Assembly (NCBI GenBank): GCA_015680685.1
Contig: MNCI01024072.1
Location: forward strand, 128,652-192,651
Direction: 5' to 3'
Source: Gnetum montanum
Taxonomy: Eukaryota > Streptophyta > Gnetopsida > Gnetales > Gnetaceae
DNA: 64,000 nucleotides
Positions 13,465-25,679 of this stretch are shown here, piece by piece; within the stretch, counting starts at the first letter, position 1; the number at the start of each line of letters is the position of its first letter. The notes under the pieces are model-generated. The model saw nothing but the letters and a program-made list of their open reading frames with translations, was not told the DNA's origin and searched no databases. Made by a program: the position numbers and the translations under genes.

Positions 13465-14276
13465 GACTAGAGTATGGATACCTAGGAGCAAATTAGTTTG
13501 CCTTTGAGCCTAGGTGGATTCCATGATGATTTTGAATAGTGTATTAATACCAATTACCTAGTTCTTAAGCCTTAGATCCTCATCAATCACATAGATTCTA
13601 TAGAGAAAACTCTAGAATGACCTAAAAACCTAGTTAAAATCATTAACCTTGAAGCTTGCAACATTAATGAGGACTCTCTAGTTAAGGTCCCTATCCCAAC
13701 ACACAATGGTAAGGAGAAAACCCTAAAATTAAGTTCCTCACTAGAACCTCAATAGGGTCAAGACATCATCAAGGTCCTACAAGGCAATATTAAAGTCTTT
13801 TCCTGGTCATATGAAGATATGTCGTGTCTAGATCCATGCCTAGTGCAACATAACATCATACTTGATCATAGTATTAGACCAATTAAGTAAAATGTTCATA
13901 ATATTAGACCTAATTTGGTCTTGGCAGTTCATGATGAAATCAATGAACTATACCAAGCTGGTTTCATCAAAGCTGTTGATTAAGCAGAATGAGTGTCCAA
14001 GGTAGTGGTAGTTCTTAAGAAAAATGGGAGTATATATATTTGCATCAATTTTTGAGACCTAAATAAGGCACCTATTAAAGATTATTTTCCTTTTCCTAGT
14101 ATTGATCAACATATTGATACTATGACTAGACATGCCTTATTATCCTTTATGGATGGATTCTTGGAATACAACCAGATTAGGATTAACCTAGAATATCAAC
14201 TCGGTATGACCATCATGACCTCTTGAGGTACCTTTTGTTACAATATGATGTTGTTTGGCCTAAAGAACACAGGACT
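13465..14276 (+). pseudogene. pol: Element A reverse transcriptase, N-terminal part
   Basis: Frame beginning at 13465 with several stops. It contains NGKEKTLKLSSSLE (matching D's GEVKMLKLSSLLD), FSWSYEDM, the primer-grip region VVVLKKNGSIYICINF, SIDQHIDTMTRHALLSFMDG and the palm motif LFGLKN. It stops at 14276 where element B was inserted; the next RT residues (A-T-Y-Q-R-A) resume at 21948. Trp and Arg codons have become stops, for example at 14224. Confidence 0.88.
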
Positions 14277-15618
14277 TGTTAGAACTTGAAAATTTAGTTC
14301 TGGAATAGAAATTGGAATATCCCATGCACTAGAAAAATTTTAGCCTCGAATCCCAAGGGCCCCTAAAAATGAAATTCAAGGCATCCTAGATGGCATGGCC
14401 TATCACCCAGGGACTTATGGAACATAAACAAAAATATAAATAGAAATGTAAATGATGGTGAAAATGGAAATGAAATTGTAGATTAAAAATGAAAATAGAT
14501 AAATAAATGAAAACATGAAATTAAATTTGAACCAAAATGAATTTTATTTTTATTGAAATGAAAAATGATAACATATGAGATTTAAAAAATACAACTTTGT
14601 GTGCTGGATGCACAAGAAGTTCACTAAGAAGGAGCTTGAAGTCCATTGGAGTTTGCAGTCTACACTCGAAACTCCATGATTCAAATGCCTTCCAACCCCC
14701 ATTTCTAGAAACTTCATGCTAGTATTGACAAAAATCTACAACTATGCTCAAGGATTGGTATTCCACCTTTGGTGTAGTGGTACCACATGGGGAGGTAATG
14801 CCTAGCATATACATCAATTTGTTGTCAAAGGTGCTTTAAGGTCACAACAGGTTCTCTTGGTTGTAAAGTGTGAAAAAGAGTTTCAATTTATGAAAAATTA
14901 TTTCTTGGCATCTAGGACTAGAATAAGGTGTTCTCATTTTATTTTTATAGGTTTGGAATTGCTATTTTTGAGTCTATGCATCATTTTCATCATTATTGAT
15001 AGATTGATGTTTAATTATAGGTGTAATGGTCATTAATTCTCAGCGTAGTTGGCCATTTATAGTATGATTTGATGCAACATAGACATCAAAGCCCATAAAA
15101 ATACTATAAATAGTAAATAAACTTTTGTGACTAGGTTGATACCATCCCAACTACACTGATCTTGATGGACTACACTGAAGTTGCTAGAAATATAATGTCT
15201 ACGTTGGCCATGTTGCAAGTGCTAAAGACTTAGGGTAACTATGCAAGCCCCTGTTGAGAAAATGAAAAATGGAAAATCCCAATAATTCCAATACTAGATA
15301 TATGCATCTATGCTAGGTTTTGTGGTGACTATGCTGGGTTGGAAATGAGAATGAAAACCCAACACCATCTACATTGGGGGTAGATGGTTCTAACATAGTT
15401 GATGCTATACCACTACAAAACCCATGTCAATGATAAATTTGGTAGTTTCTAGGCATTTTCACCCTTTCCAAGTCCAAATATAGACAAGAGGTAACGTTTT
15501 CCACTTAACAAGTGAGGCAGCTCATGGACTACAAATCTTACATTTAGAATAAAATCTTGTCTTAAGTTTAAAAATGAAGGTTATAATTTGGCAACATGAA
15601 TTTCTTGGTGGTTTTGCA
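14277..15618 (-). mobile_element. Element B 3' LTR
   Basis: 1342 bp, TGTTAGAAC...GGTTTTGCA on the + strand. It aligns with 20582-21944 from TTTTAGCCTCGAATCCCAAG to CAACATGAATTT[C/T]TT. Read on the - strand it opens TGCAAAACCACCAA, like LTR A's TGAAACACCACCAA. A TATA-like TATAAATG (- strand) is at 15054-15061. Confidence 0.82.
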
Positions 15619-16682
15619 TTGGTCCTTATTTGTTGATGTTTTAAGGATTAACTTGAGAAACATCAACAAAGAATACAAAACACCATTGTAGGTCCATCAC
15701 CAACATTCCCTCTTTGCACTTGATTCAATAGTGTCAAACCATGCTAGAGAGTGATTGTGATGATGGGACAAGGTTATGCTAAGGGCTATCATTGGCTATA
15801 GGTAAATGGTGACATGGTTAATAATAAGTTCCAAATGTTGACTCCATGGCTATGATATGGAACTAACATGTTGGTCAATCAACAATTTCTTTCACTTCAT
15901 GTTTAGAAGTTTTGGTCACTCGGCAATATGTTTGAGAAAACAACACCTTACTCTAAGGTTTCATTGGTCATTAGGCTTCTACCTTTATGTTTTTGGAGCC
16001 ATAGATTTATCTTTTTTGGCTTCATTAGCATCTTGACTTCTTGGAAATTTACTTTTCCATTTTTTGAAGCAAAACCTTCATTGGGTTTCTTTGACAAGGC
16101 CAGTTCTGATTTGGTTTTCCCAATGAATGATATGTGTTACATCCAGTGGACTTAATGGTTTTCCCATCGAATGAGATATTTTACATTTGATGCACTTGAT
16201 GGTGTAGCATAACAAAGGGATTTCATATGGTCATAATGCATGAGTATCAAACATGGATCACCATTTTCCTTTAAGATTAGTAAGGTTATATTTAGGCTAC
16301 GTGATTGGGTTCAAATAGAGGTAATATGAATGTGGTAAAACAAGTACTTTTGGCATGACAGGACAAGCTCATTGAATCTTGCACATTAAGGTTTTGTGGT
16401 GATTTTTTATTGTAATAAGTTTCACCTTTGTGATGACTCTTGGCTTCATCCTACAAGCACAACTCCAAGAGAACACGAAACAAGATGAGGAAAACATGTT
16501 GTTCCATTACAATGCATAATGTCATATAGAATGATAAGAAAAACGGGTCATGAAAAGTCATCAATGTTACAAAGTTTCATAGTTCATATATTATGCAATA
16601 GAGGTTAAGAGGTTACATAGGCTCACTTGTTATTGATTGTCAAGGTCATTGATGTTAGCAGTTGATTCTCACAAGCTACATG
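15619..16682 (-). other. Element B 3' untranslated region with purine tract
   Basis: The tract next to the LTR reads CAACAAATAAGGACCAA on the - strand (15619-15635). The segment 15633-15720 is the reverse complement of element A's 25580-25670, and further similarity to A's 3' region is visible around 16400-16500. The + strand frame 15928-16155 has no support. Confidence 0.65.
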
Positions 16683-17830
16683 TAGTAGGGCTTTAGATAG
16701 GAATGATTGACTCGATTAGACAACTCATTCCTACCCATGTATGTTATCTTGAAGGCTTCATTGCCATAGGCCTTAGTGACCAAGAAGAACCCTTTCCAAT
16801 TCACTACAAATTTGTCCACATGCTTGTGGATGGCTTAAAAGATAAGGTCTCCTTCCTTGATCTTGTGTTTGTTTAGGTTATGGTGATGTTGCTATTTCTG
16901 CCTCTTTTGGTACCACTTGACGTGAGCAAGCATTTGCACTTGTTACTCCTCCATCAAGTCTAGATTCATGTACATAACTCCTGGTTCTACTCATCATTAA
17001 TGAAGACTAATAGGACTACTTAGAGTGATGGTACTTAAAATTCAAGTGGTAAAAAAAATTTAGAACCATAAATTAAGCTATATGGGGTTACACTAGTTGT
17101 AGTTCAGAATGTTGTTCTGTATGCCTAAAGTACATAGATAAGTTGTTCATGCCACTTATATTCATTGTTGTTTAGCTTCTTTTTGAGTAAGTTTATGATG
17201 GCTTTATTGCTTGCTTTAGCCTGTCCATTGGCTTGAGGGTAATATGGGAATGAGAAGGAGTGCTTAATGCCTAGGTCATGACAAAATTTTTTCATTTCTT
17301 AGCTATTAAATTGTGGTCCATTATCTATGGCTATGGTCATAGGTATGTCAAAATGGGCTACTATGTTGTGGAGTATAAATTTACAGACTTGTTGAGATGT
17401 TGTCTTTCTTATGAGAATATCTTTGACCCACATTATGGTTCCAATGATATCCAATCCCCATCATTGAAATAGCCAAGTTATCTAAGTGGTCTATAACTCA
17501 GTTGGTAGTACATGTTTAAGATAGCTATGCCATTGGCAAGTATCACATGTTTTAACCTTTTGTAGGCAATCACTTTCCATATTTGAGCAATAATAGCCTA
17601 ATGGTTTGATCTATGAAACCATGGCTATAGGTCCTATATGCCCCCACATACACCCTTGTGAACCTACTCTAGGACCATGCAAGCCTTATTTTTACCTAAG
17701 AACATTAATAATATGTCATCGTAGAATTATCATCATAATGTGTTATTACCTACTATCACATACTATTTTGATCATTTATGTACAACATCCTTTTTAGAGG
17801 TAGTCAAGCCTTGCAAGGGTTCAACTACAA
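16683..17830 (-). pseudogene. pol: Element B integrase
   Basis: Read downward from 17830: a partial zinc-binding part, then the core with GLDIIG (first Asp), AIDNGPQF (second Asp), PYYPQANGQAKASNKAI where the catalytic Glu is Lys, and a C-terminal part ending in KPYYM-like sequence near 16690. Many in-frame stops. + strand frames inside it (17278-17472, 17606-17797) are shadows. Confidence 0.82.
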
Positions 17831-18400
17831 AGGTATCCTCAAAGTCTTGTGTGATATGAATAACATAGTCCATAGTCAAGGTGGAAAACTTGCTAAACAC
17901 ATTTGGCATCACATTGAGGGCTAGGTTGTAATCACATCAGCTATGGTGTTATTTGTTTCATGATACATGTTGGATATTTATGTTTATGAATTATTGCATT
18001 AGTTTCTTTCCTAGGTAACAGTAAGGTTGCAAATGTTTGGCTCTACACTCCTAAACCTTAGTTATTTGGTTTTCCATAAGTTCTTAATCACATTTGATCA
18101 TTTAGCATTTTATTCCTCGGTCACGAGCTACCATCATTCCCTTGATCAAACCCTCATACTTCGCTACATTATTCGTATATGAAAATTCAAAATGGTAGGT
18201 AAAGGATTGGATTTCATTGAATGGGAATGTTCTAATGTCAACATCACTAGCCCCACGAGCCATTAAACCTTCATAAAAGTGCATGACTACCTCATAGCCA
18301 TCAGGCACTTGGCTAATGATGTTAACATGTTTGTTAGGGAATTTGGGGTCAATTGATGCATGGTCATCAATTGGTGAAATAGTAAGTTATGTGACTATAA
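17831..18400 (-). pseudogene. pol: Element B second (archaeal-type) RNase H
   Basis: The open piece 18102-18308 contains FEFSYTNNVAKYEGLIKGMMVA, the T-N-N-x-A-x-Y-E signature of the archaeal-type RNase H that follows the usual RNase H in Tat elements. The first motif is broken (HFYEGL) by an apparent one-base insertion. The domain fades into the linker to integrase. Confidence 0.7.
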
Positions 18401-19495
18401 CTTGTCATTTCATTGAGGCTTAAGAAATGTAAAGAAGGTCAAGCTCCATTGTTTTAACTTTCCAACAAGTTTTACTAATACTTTCATATCTGGTGATCAT
18501 TATGGCTCTAAGCATGTTATCTTTGCAAATGATGTTAACTTGAATCCTAAAGAGTTAGTGTCTGCACTTCTTTAATGAGGAGACTAGGGCTAGAAAATAA
18601 TTCTCTACTTTGGTGTATTGTGTCTCATGGGAAACTAATGCATAGCATAGGTAGTATATAGGTAACTATGCTTCATCATCTTACTTCTAACATAGTAGAG
18701 AAGCAATGGATGCTCCTTTTGTGTTGGATAGACTGTCAGTAATTGTGCCAACTCTTGCTTAATGTTTTCAAAGACTTCTTGGCATTAAGTCATCCAATCA
18801 TAGTAAACTCCTTTCTTAAGAAAGTGTTCCATGGGCTGTAGCTTATCCATAAGCCTAGTGATGAACCTACCGATAAATTGTAATATGCCTTGTAGTCCTT
18901 GAAGCTCTTTAAGGTTAGTTGGTGCTGCCAAGTTGGAAATAGCTTTAACCTTGTCAAGATTGATGCATATCCCTACTTCAAATACTACAAAGCCAAGCAT
19001 CTTACCAATTTTGACACCAAAGATACACTTCTTAGGATTAAGCCTAAGCTCATACTCGAGGCAATGTTTAAGTACAAGGTTTAGGTTATGCACATGATTG
19101 TTGGCCACTTTGAACTTTATAGCTATATTTTCTATGTAATCATTAAGCAAACCTAGCATGTAATCACTAAAGATATATTCCATAGCTCTTTGATAGGCTT
19201 CTCCTACATTCTTTATGCCAATGGACATCATATTGTAATAAAAGGTACCCTAAGGGGTCATGAAGGTCATACTAAGTTAATGCTCTGGGTTAATCCTAAT
19301 TTTGTTGTATGCTAAGATCCCATCCATAAAGGATAATAAGGCATGTCTAGTTGTAGCATTAATAAGTTGATCAATACTAGGTAGAGGGAAATCATCTTTG
19401 ATAGTTTCCTTATTCAGGTCTTGGAAATCGATGCAAATGTGTACACTACTATTTTTCTTAGCGACTACCACTATGTTGAACATCCATTTAAAGAA
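18401..19495 (-). pseudogene. pol: Element B reverse transcriptase and RNase H
   Basis: Two open pieces: 19277-19483 (FNIVVVAKKNSSVHICIDF, IKDDFPLPSIDQLI) and 18785-19231 (FSDYMLGLLNDYIENIAIKF, then MLGFVV and LDKVKAISNLAAPTN). The YVDD box reads YIEN, so the catalytic Asp pair is gone. RNase H follows down to about 18400. The frame ends at 19495, where sequence of a different element begins, so fingers and upstream parts are deleted. Confidence 0.85.
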
Positions 19496-20581
19496 TCATG
19501 TCATGGTGTTTAATTTTGTGTCATGAACCCCAATTTTTGTAATTTGTTGATTCATACATTGGGCACTTAGTTGTTATGTCCATTTTGTCTTGTTTTGTTT
19601 TGTTATGTCAAAGTTAGTCAATAATTCCATACCTTCCCAATTTTGTAAAGAACTTGAGGACAAGTTCTCATTTAGTCATGGGGATATGATGAGTTTCGAT
19701 TTGTCACATCAACTAAGCCCTATCACCGAGGCCATGTTGATGCATTCAATTACATTGATGTGGCCCCATCGATGCAGGGGTCTATCTTGGTCTATAAATG
19801 TAAGCCACGAGCCACATTTATGGCATCAATTCTTATAGTAGTAGCAAAGCTCTTGCAGTTTTTCTATTTGAAAGTTAGAATATTTTTCCCAAGTGCTTGC
19901 AACAAGAGTCATTAAGTGTACGAATCTTTATCTGAGTATTGTTGTACCTGAGCATGAGAGTGTGTGTGGCAATAAAGATGAGCTTTCTGATAAACTTTGT
20001 AGCATTCTGGAGAGATTAAATACTTCATTTATGCATTTAATGTTTTCAATTACTTCTTCAATGTTTTCCAATAATTAAGCTAATTAAGATAATTGAGCAA
20101 GATAAATTAGATAGACTAAATACATAAGTATGACCGCTTTGAGTGTAACATGTATTTACTTGGTAATCCCAGTAGTGTTATTGCTCAGTATGTCCAATAT
20201 TGTAGTGCTTAGTAACCTAGCAATGGATACGTGGATTCAAGACATGTACAAAAAGTGGGACTAGATACTTATGTTAGGATTAGCTAGAGGCCAGTAGGTT
20301 AGTCACATTGAATTAGCCATTAAATTACCTTGTCTTTATCTCTATTTAGGCACCAAGGCTATAAAACATAAAACTATAAAAATTGTATGCCTCAATTACA
20401 CTTAACCATACCATGTGCTTCACAAGTGTAATTGCAAAGACAACAAATGACCTTAGGGCAAGGTTCACTGCCTAGAAGACTAGTGCACTGGAAACTATAA
20501 AGTCCATTGAATTTGATCAGATTATGTGTGAACACTTGTTATTCATATGGTGGGGCATAGGGGATACCTCATCGCTTATCA
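19496..20581 (+). mobile_element. 3' end of an element C-type (Athila-group) retrotransposon
   Basis: 19496-19677 matches, in opposite orientation, the sequence next to element C's 3' LTR (shared GGTGTTTAATTTTGT-like and CCATACCTTCCCAATTTTGT). A purine tract CATGGGGA follows (19678-19684), then an LTR from TGATGAG (19687) to CTTATCA (20581), 895 bp, homologous to C's LTRs. A TATA-like TATAAATG is at 19793. Its 5' part is absent: it joins element B's RT on the left and B's LTR on the right. + strand frames 19590-19838 and 19893-20078 are not genes. Confidence 0.85.
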
Positions 20582-21944
20582 AGTGCTAAAACACTTTTAG
20601 CCTCGAATCCCAAGGTCCTTCAAAAAATGAAATTCAAGGTACCTTGGATAGTCTAGGCAATCGCCCAAGCACTTATGAAACATAAACAAACATGTAAAAA
20701 AAGTTGTAAATGACGGTGAGAATGGAAATGGAATTTCAAGTTCAAAATAAAACCAAACACAAAAATAAAAACTTGAAATTAAATTTGCACAACAATGAAC
20801 TATAACTTTATTGAAATGGAAAATAATAAAGTACAAGCTTCTAAAGGTACATATTTATGTCTTAGGTGCACAAGAAGTTCACTAAGAAGGAGCTTGAAGT
20901 CCATTGGAGCTTGCTTCTTGCACTTGAAACTCCATGATATGAATGTTTTCCAACCTCCATTTCCAACAACTCTCTACTAGTTCTCACTCGAATCTGCAAC
21001 TATTGTCAATGATTGGTATTCCACCCTTGGTCTGCTGATATCGCATGGGGAGGTAATGCCCAACATAAACACCAATTTGCTATCAAAGGTGTTTTAAGAT
21101 CACAATAGGATCTCTTCATTGCAAAGTGTGAAAAAGGGATTTTAAGTTATGAAAAATGCTTTCTTGGCTTCTGGGACTGGAATAAATTATTCACATTTGA
21201 TTTTTATAGACATGGAATTGCTTCTTTTGGATCTATGCATCACTATCATGATTATTAACAAATTGATATCTAATTACATGTGTAACGATCATTAATTCTC
21301 AGCATAGTTGGCCATTTATAGTAAGTTTGGATACAACATAGACACCAAAGCCCATCAAGATACTATAAATTATAAAAGTACTTTTGTGACTATGCTGATG
21401 CCATCCCAACTACACTAACCTTGGTGGACTACACTAAAATTTTTGAAAACTACTAGAAACCTAATGTGTATGCTAGCCATGCTGCAACTATTGAACACTT
21501 GGGTTGACTATGTTGGCCACTATTGGGAAAATGAAAAATCAAAAATCCCAATAATTTTAATGCTAGATATATGCATATATGCAAGGTTTTGTGGTGACTA
21601 CATTGGGTTGGAAATGAGAATGAAACCCCAACACCATCTATGCTAGGGGTACATGGTTCCAACATAGTTGAGGCTATACCCTCATAAAAACCCATATAAA
21701 TGCCAAATGTAGCAATTCCCAGGGCATTTTTAGCCTTTCCCAACCCAAATATTGACATGAGATAAATTTTTCCACTTGGGAAGTAAGGAAATAACAACTT
21801 ATAATACATTTTTCATCCCCAAAAGATAAAGTATGTAAGAATAAAACTCATGAACTACAAATCTTACATTTACAATAAATTTTTTTCACAAGTTGGAAAA
21901 TGAACGTTACAATTTGACAACATGAATTTTTTAGTGGTGCCTCA
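20582..21944 (-). mobile_element. Element B 5' LTR, truncated by about 45 bp
   Basis: Homologous to 14277-15618 but lacking the first ~45 bp of the + strand version, so the LTR edge next to the primer site was lost in the same rearrangement that brought in 19496-20581. It ends GGTGCCTCA at 21944. TATA-like sequence (- strand) at 21313-21320. Frames 21443-21646 and 21453-21809 lie inside the LTR. Confidence 0.82.
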
Positions 21945-22880
21945 AGAGCTACATACCAAAGAGCTATAATGTTTATCTTTAGTGAATATATGCTAGGATT
22001 TCTCAGTGATTATGTAGATGATATAGTTGTTAAGTTCAAAGTGGATAGCAACCATGTGCATGACCTTGAACTTGTGCTTAAACGATGTCTCAAGTATGAG
22101 CTTAGGCTTAATTCAATGAAGTGTGTCTTTGGTGTCATAACTAGTAAGATGCTTGGCTTTGTAGTATCTGAAGCAAGGATACACATTGATCTTGATAAGG
22201 TTAAATCCATATCCAACTTGGTAGTTCCAACTAACCTTAAGGAGCATCAAAGACTGCAAGCTAGATTACAAGTTATTGATAGGTACATCACTAGGTGCAC
22301 GGATAAGTTACAACCCATGCAACACTTGCATAAGAAAGGATTTCACTATGAGTAGATGGCTCAATGCCAAGAGGTCTTTGAAAACCTTAACCAAGAGTTG
22401 GCACAACTACTAATGGTCTATTCATCATAAAAGTATAAATCCTTTTATATCTACCTTGCTATATTTGATGCATCCATTGCCTCTCTACATTGTTAGAAAT
22501 GAGATGACAGAGCAAAGTTGACAATATACTACCTTAGCCATGCATTGATTACCTATGATACCTGATAAAGTGAGGTAGAGAAGTATTTTCTAGTCTTATT
22601 CTTTTCATTAAATAAGTGGAGATACTACCTATTTAGGAGCTAATTCAAAGTAATTTGCAAAGATAACGTGCTTAGACCTGTAATGTCTAATATCTATGAA
22701 AGTAGTCATACAACTTGCTGGAAAGATACAATAGTAGATTTTGACCTTCATTACACTTTCCAAGCCTCAACGAATGGTCAAGCTATAGCCACACAACTTA
22801 GTATTTCATAGGTTCATGACCTTGTAACCATTGACTTGAAATTCCCTAATGAGCACGTCAAAATCATTAGCCAAATGCCT
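21945..22880 (+). pseudogene. pol: Element A reverse transcriptase (C-terminal part) and RNase H
   Basis: Resumes A's RT after insertion B with ATYQRA, then FSEYMLGFLSDYVDDIVVKF (intact YVDD), MLGFVVSEARIHIDLDKV and LQPMQHLHKKGFHYE (open to 22355). RNase H follows to about 22880 with FDASIASL, YYLSHALI and VEKYFLVLFFSLNKWRYYLF, interrupted by stops. Confidence 0.88.
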
Positions 22881-23469
22881 AAGGGCTATGAGGCCATCAT
22901 GAACTTCAACGGAGCTTCCACTAGCAATGGGACATTCTTATCAATGAAATCCAATCCTTTGCCTATCATTTTGAATTTTCATGTACCAACAACATAATGG
23001 ATTATGAGGGTTTGATTAGGGAAATGATGATAGCTCAAGACCAAAGAGTAAAATGCTTAGTGATCAAAGATGATTCACAACTTATGGTAAACCAAATAAT
23101 GGATGTTTATGCATGCAAACACAAACATTTACAACCTTGCTATGACCTTGAAAAGAAACTTATTCAACAATTTACAGACATTGATATATAGCATGTACCC
23201 TAAAAAATGAACACCATAGCCTATGCCATAGCAATGCTAGCTCTTAGTGTGATGCCAGATGTGTTTAGAAAGTTACCTTTCTTAATTGTGAACTATGCTA
23301 TTTCCATCATGTAGAACACTAAGGATACATTTTGTAGCCATAGTTCATATTGCTTCTATAAAGGAGTGGTATGATCATATCAGGTTTTACCTTATGCATG
23401 GTGAGCCTTCACAAGGCCCAACTACTACTCAAAAAGACATTGTACGAAAATGATCAAAATAGTATGTCA
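22881..23469 (+). pseudogene. pol: Element A second (archaeal-type) RNase H
   Basis: Begins MPKGYEAIMNFNGASTSNG: the first catalytic position, normally Asp in F-D-G, is Asn. A deletion or frameshift follows, then the open piece 22997-23191 with YEGLIREMMIAQ and DDSQLMVNQI, the D-S-Q-L-x-V-x-Q motif typical of this domain. The remainder is a linker to integrase. Confidence 0.78.
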
Positions 23470-24607
23470 TAGTGGGGGATAACACATTATATCGATGATC
23501 TAATGATGACATATTGTTAGTATGCTTAGGTAAAGTTAAAGCTAACATAGTCCTAGAGCAAGTTCACAAGGGTGTATTTGGGGGACATATAGGACCTAGA
23601 GTCATGACCACAAAGATTAGATGGTTAGGTTATTACTGGTCCTATATGGAAAGTGACTGTCTACAGAAGATTAAAACTTGTGACACTTGTCAAAAGCATA
23701 GCAACCTTATACATGTACTACTGACTGAGTTACATACAACTTAGATAAGTTGGCCATTCAAACAATAGGTTTTGAATATCATTGAACCTATAATACCTAA
23801 GTCGTCTATAGGGCATAGCTTTATCATCACTACAATTGAATAATTTACAAAATTAGTTGAAGAGATTCTACTAAGGAAGATAACTTTTCAACAAGTATGT
23901 AGATTCATATTAGATAACACAGTAGCCCATTTTAGTATACCTATGAGCATAGTCACAGATAATGAACCACAATTTAGTAGCCAAGGAATGAAAGACTTTT
24001 GTCATGACCTAGACATTAAGCATTCCTTCTCATCACCATATTATCCTTAACTTAATGGATGATCTAAAGAAAAAATAAGGCCATTGTAAACTTCCTAAAG
24101 AAGATGATGAACAATAATAAATGCAAGTGGCATCAGTGGCTTGTCCATGCACTTTGGGCATACCTAATGATATTTTGAATTACAACTGATGTAACCCCAT
24201 ATAGCCTAGTTTATGATTTTGAAGTTGTTTTACCTCTTGAATTGCAAGTTCCATCACTCCAGGTAGTCCTATCAGACTTCATCGATGATGAATAAAAGAA
24301 GGAGCTATGTACCATGGATCTAGACTTGGTGGAAGAGTAACAAGTGCAAACACTTGTTCACATCAAGTAGTATTAGGAGAGCTAGAAATAGTAACACCAC
24401 CATGACCTAAATAAGTGCAAGATCAAGGAAGGAGACCTGGTCCTCAAAGCTATCTATGAGCATACAAACAAATTCTTAGCCAACTGGAAGGGACCTTTCT
24501 TGGTCACTAAGGCCTACAACAATGGAGCCTTTAGGATAGCATACATGGATAGGAATGAGTTGGCCAACCTGGTTAATCATTCCTACCTTAAGCCTTACTA
24601 CATGTAG
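23470..24607 (+). pseudogene. pol: Element A integrase
   Basis: Zinc-binding part with HKGVFGGHIGPR and TCDTCQ (open 23514-23744), then the core: first Asp lost (VLNIIEPI), second present (VTDNEPQF), Glu region broken by a stop (LNG*SKEK). After about 24070 the frame shifts. The C-terminal end SYLKPYYM precedes a stop at 24605-24607, matching SYLKPYYI at the end of element D's integrase. Confidence 0.85.
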
Positions 24608-25679
24608 CCCATGAGAACCAACAATTAACATTGACGACCTTAGCAACCAATGACAAGCGAGCCTACATGACCTCTTTCCATCTTTTTGCATAAGGGAGAC
24701 ATTGTCAAACTTTGTAACATGTGTGTCATATGGTAGCCTAGTTTGCAGATCATTTTATATGACCTTGTGCATTATCATGTAACACCATGTTTTATTTTTC
24801 TTGTTTCTTATTCTCTTGGAGTTGTGCTTATAGAATGAAGCCTAGATTCATCGTGAAGGTGTAACACATTATTACAACAAGTCATCACGTGACCTCAATG
24901 TGCAAGGTTTGGTGAGTTTGTCCTACTATACCAAGAGTTCTTATCCTACCTCATTCTTATTACCTCTCCTTGAGCCCAATACCATAGCCTAATTATAAAT
25001 TTTCTCATCCTAAATAACAATGATGACCAATGTTCAACAATCATGAATTATGACCATATGACATCCCTTTGTCATGCTCCACCTACAAGTCTGTTGAATG
25101 TAACACATTTCATTCAATGGAAAAACCATCAAGTCTATTGAATGTAATAAATCTTATTTAATGAAAAATCCAAACCAAAAGCTAACCTTGGCAAAGAAAC
25201 TCAATGAAGGTTTCACACCACAAAAAGAATAACAAAAAATAAAAAATAAATAACCAAGAAGTCAAAATGCCAATAAATATTAAAGAATAAATCAATGGCT
25301 CCAATGCAAATGGAGGAGCCTAATGTCCAAAGAAAACCTTTGAGTGAAATGTTGGTTCCTCAAATGCATTGTTGAGTAACCAATACTTTGAAAACATAAA
25401 GTGAGAAGACTTTTTGATAGATAAACATGTCAGTGCCATATTGTATCCATGATGTCAACCTCTATAACTCATTGTTAATACTCATGAACAAATGTAACCT
25501 ATAGATTTTACCATCTCATCACAACCTTATGTAATCATCATAAGCACTCTTTGGCATGGTTTGATATTACTGAATTAAGCATGGAGAGGGAATGTTGGTG
25601 ATGGATCTACAATGTTGTTTTGTATTCTTTGTCAATGCCTCTCGAGTTAATCCTCAAGACACCAACAAAGAGGTTTCAA
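24608..25679 (+). other. Element A 3' untranslated region with purine tract
   Basis: About 1.1 kb without a gene. The purine tract CAACAAAGAGGTTTCAA (25663-25679) abuts the LTR; element D has CGACAAAGAGGGGCCAA in the same place. Parts match element B's 3' region in reverse complement. Confidence 0.6.

Larger units (their letters stand above)
14277..21944 (-). mobile_element. Element B: Tat-group retrotransposon nested in element A's RT, rearranged
   Basis: The LTRs are 14277-15618 (3' LTR) and 20582-21944 (5' LTR, - strand sense). Only integrase, RNase H and most of RT remain between them (16683-19495). Primer site, gag, protease and the start of RT are missing, replaced by 1.1 kb of an Athila-type element in the opposite orientation. 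B's RT is about 70% like A's by eye, so B is a member of A's own family. Flanks GGACT (14272-14276) and AGAGCT (21945-21950) give a weak target duplication, but the host RT frame is plainly continuous across it. Confidence 0.82.
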
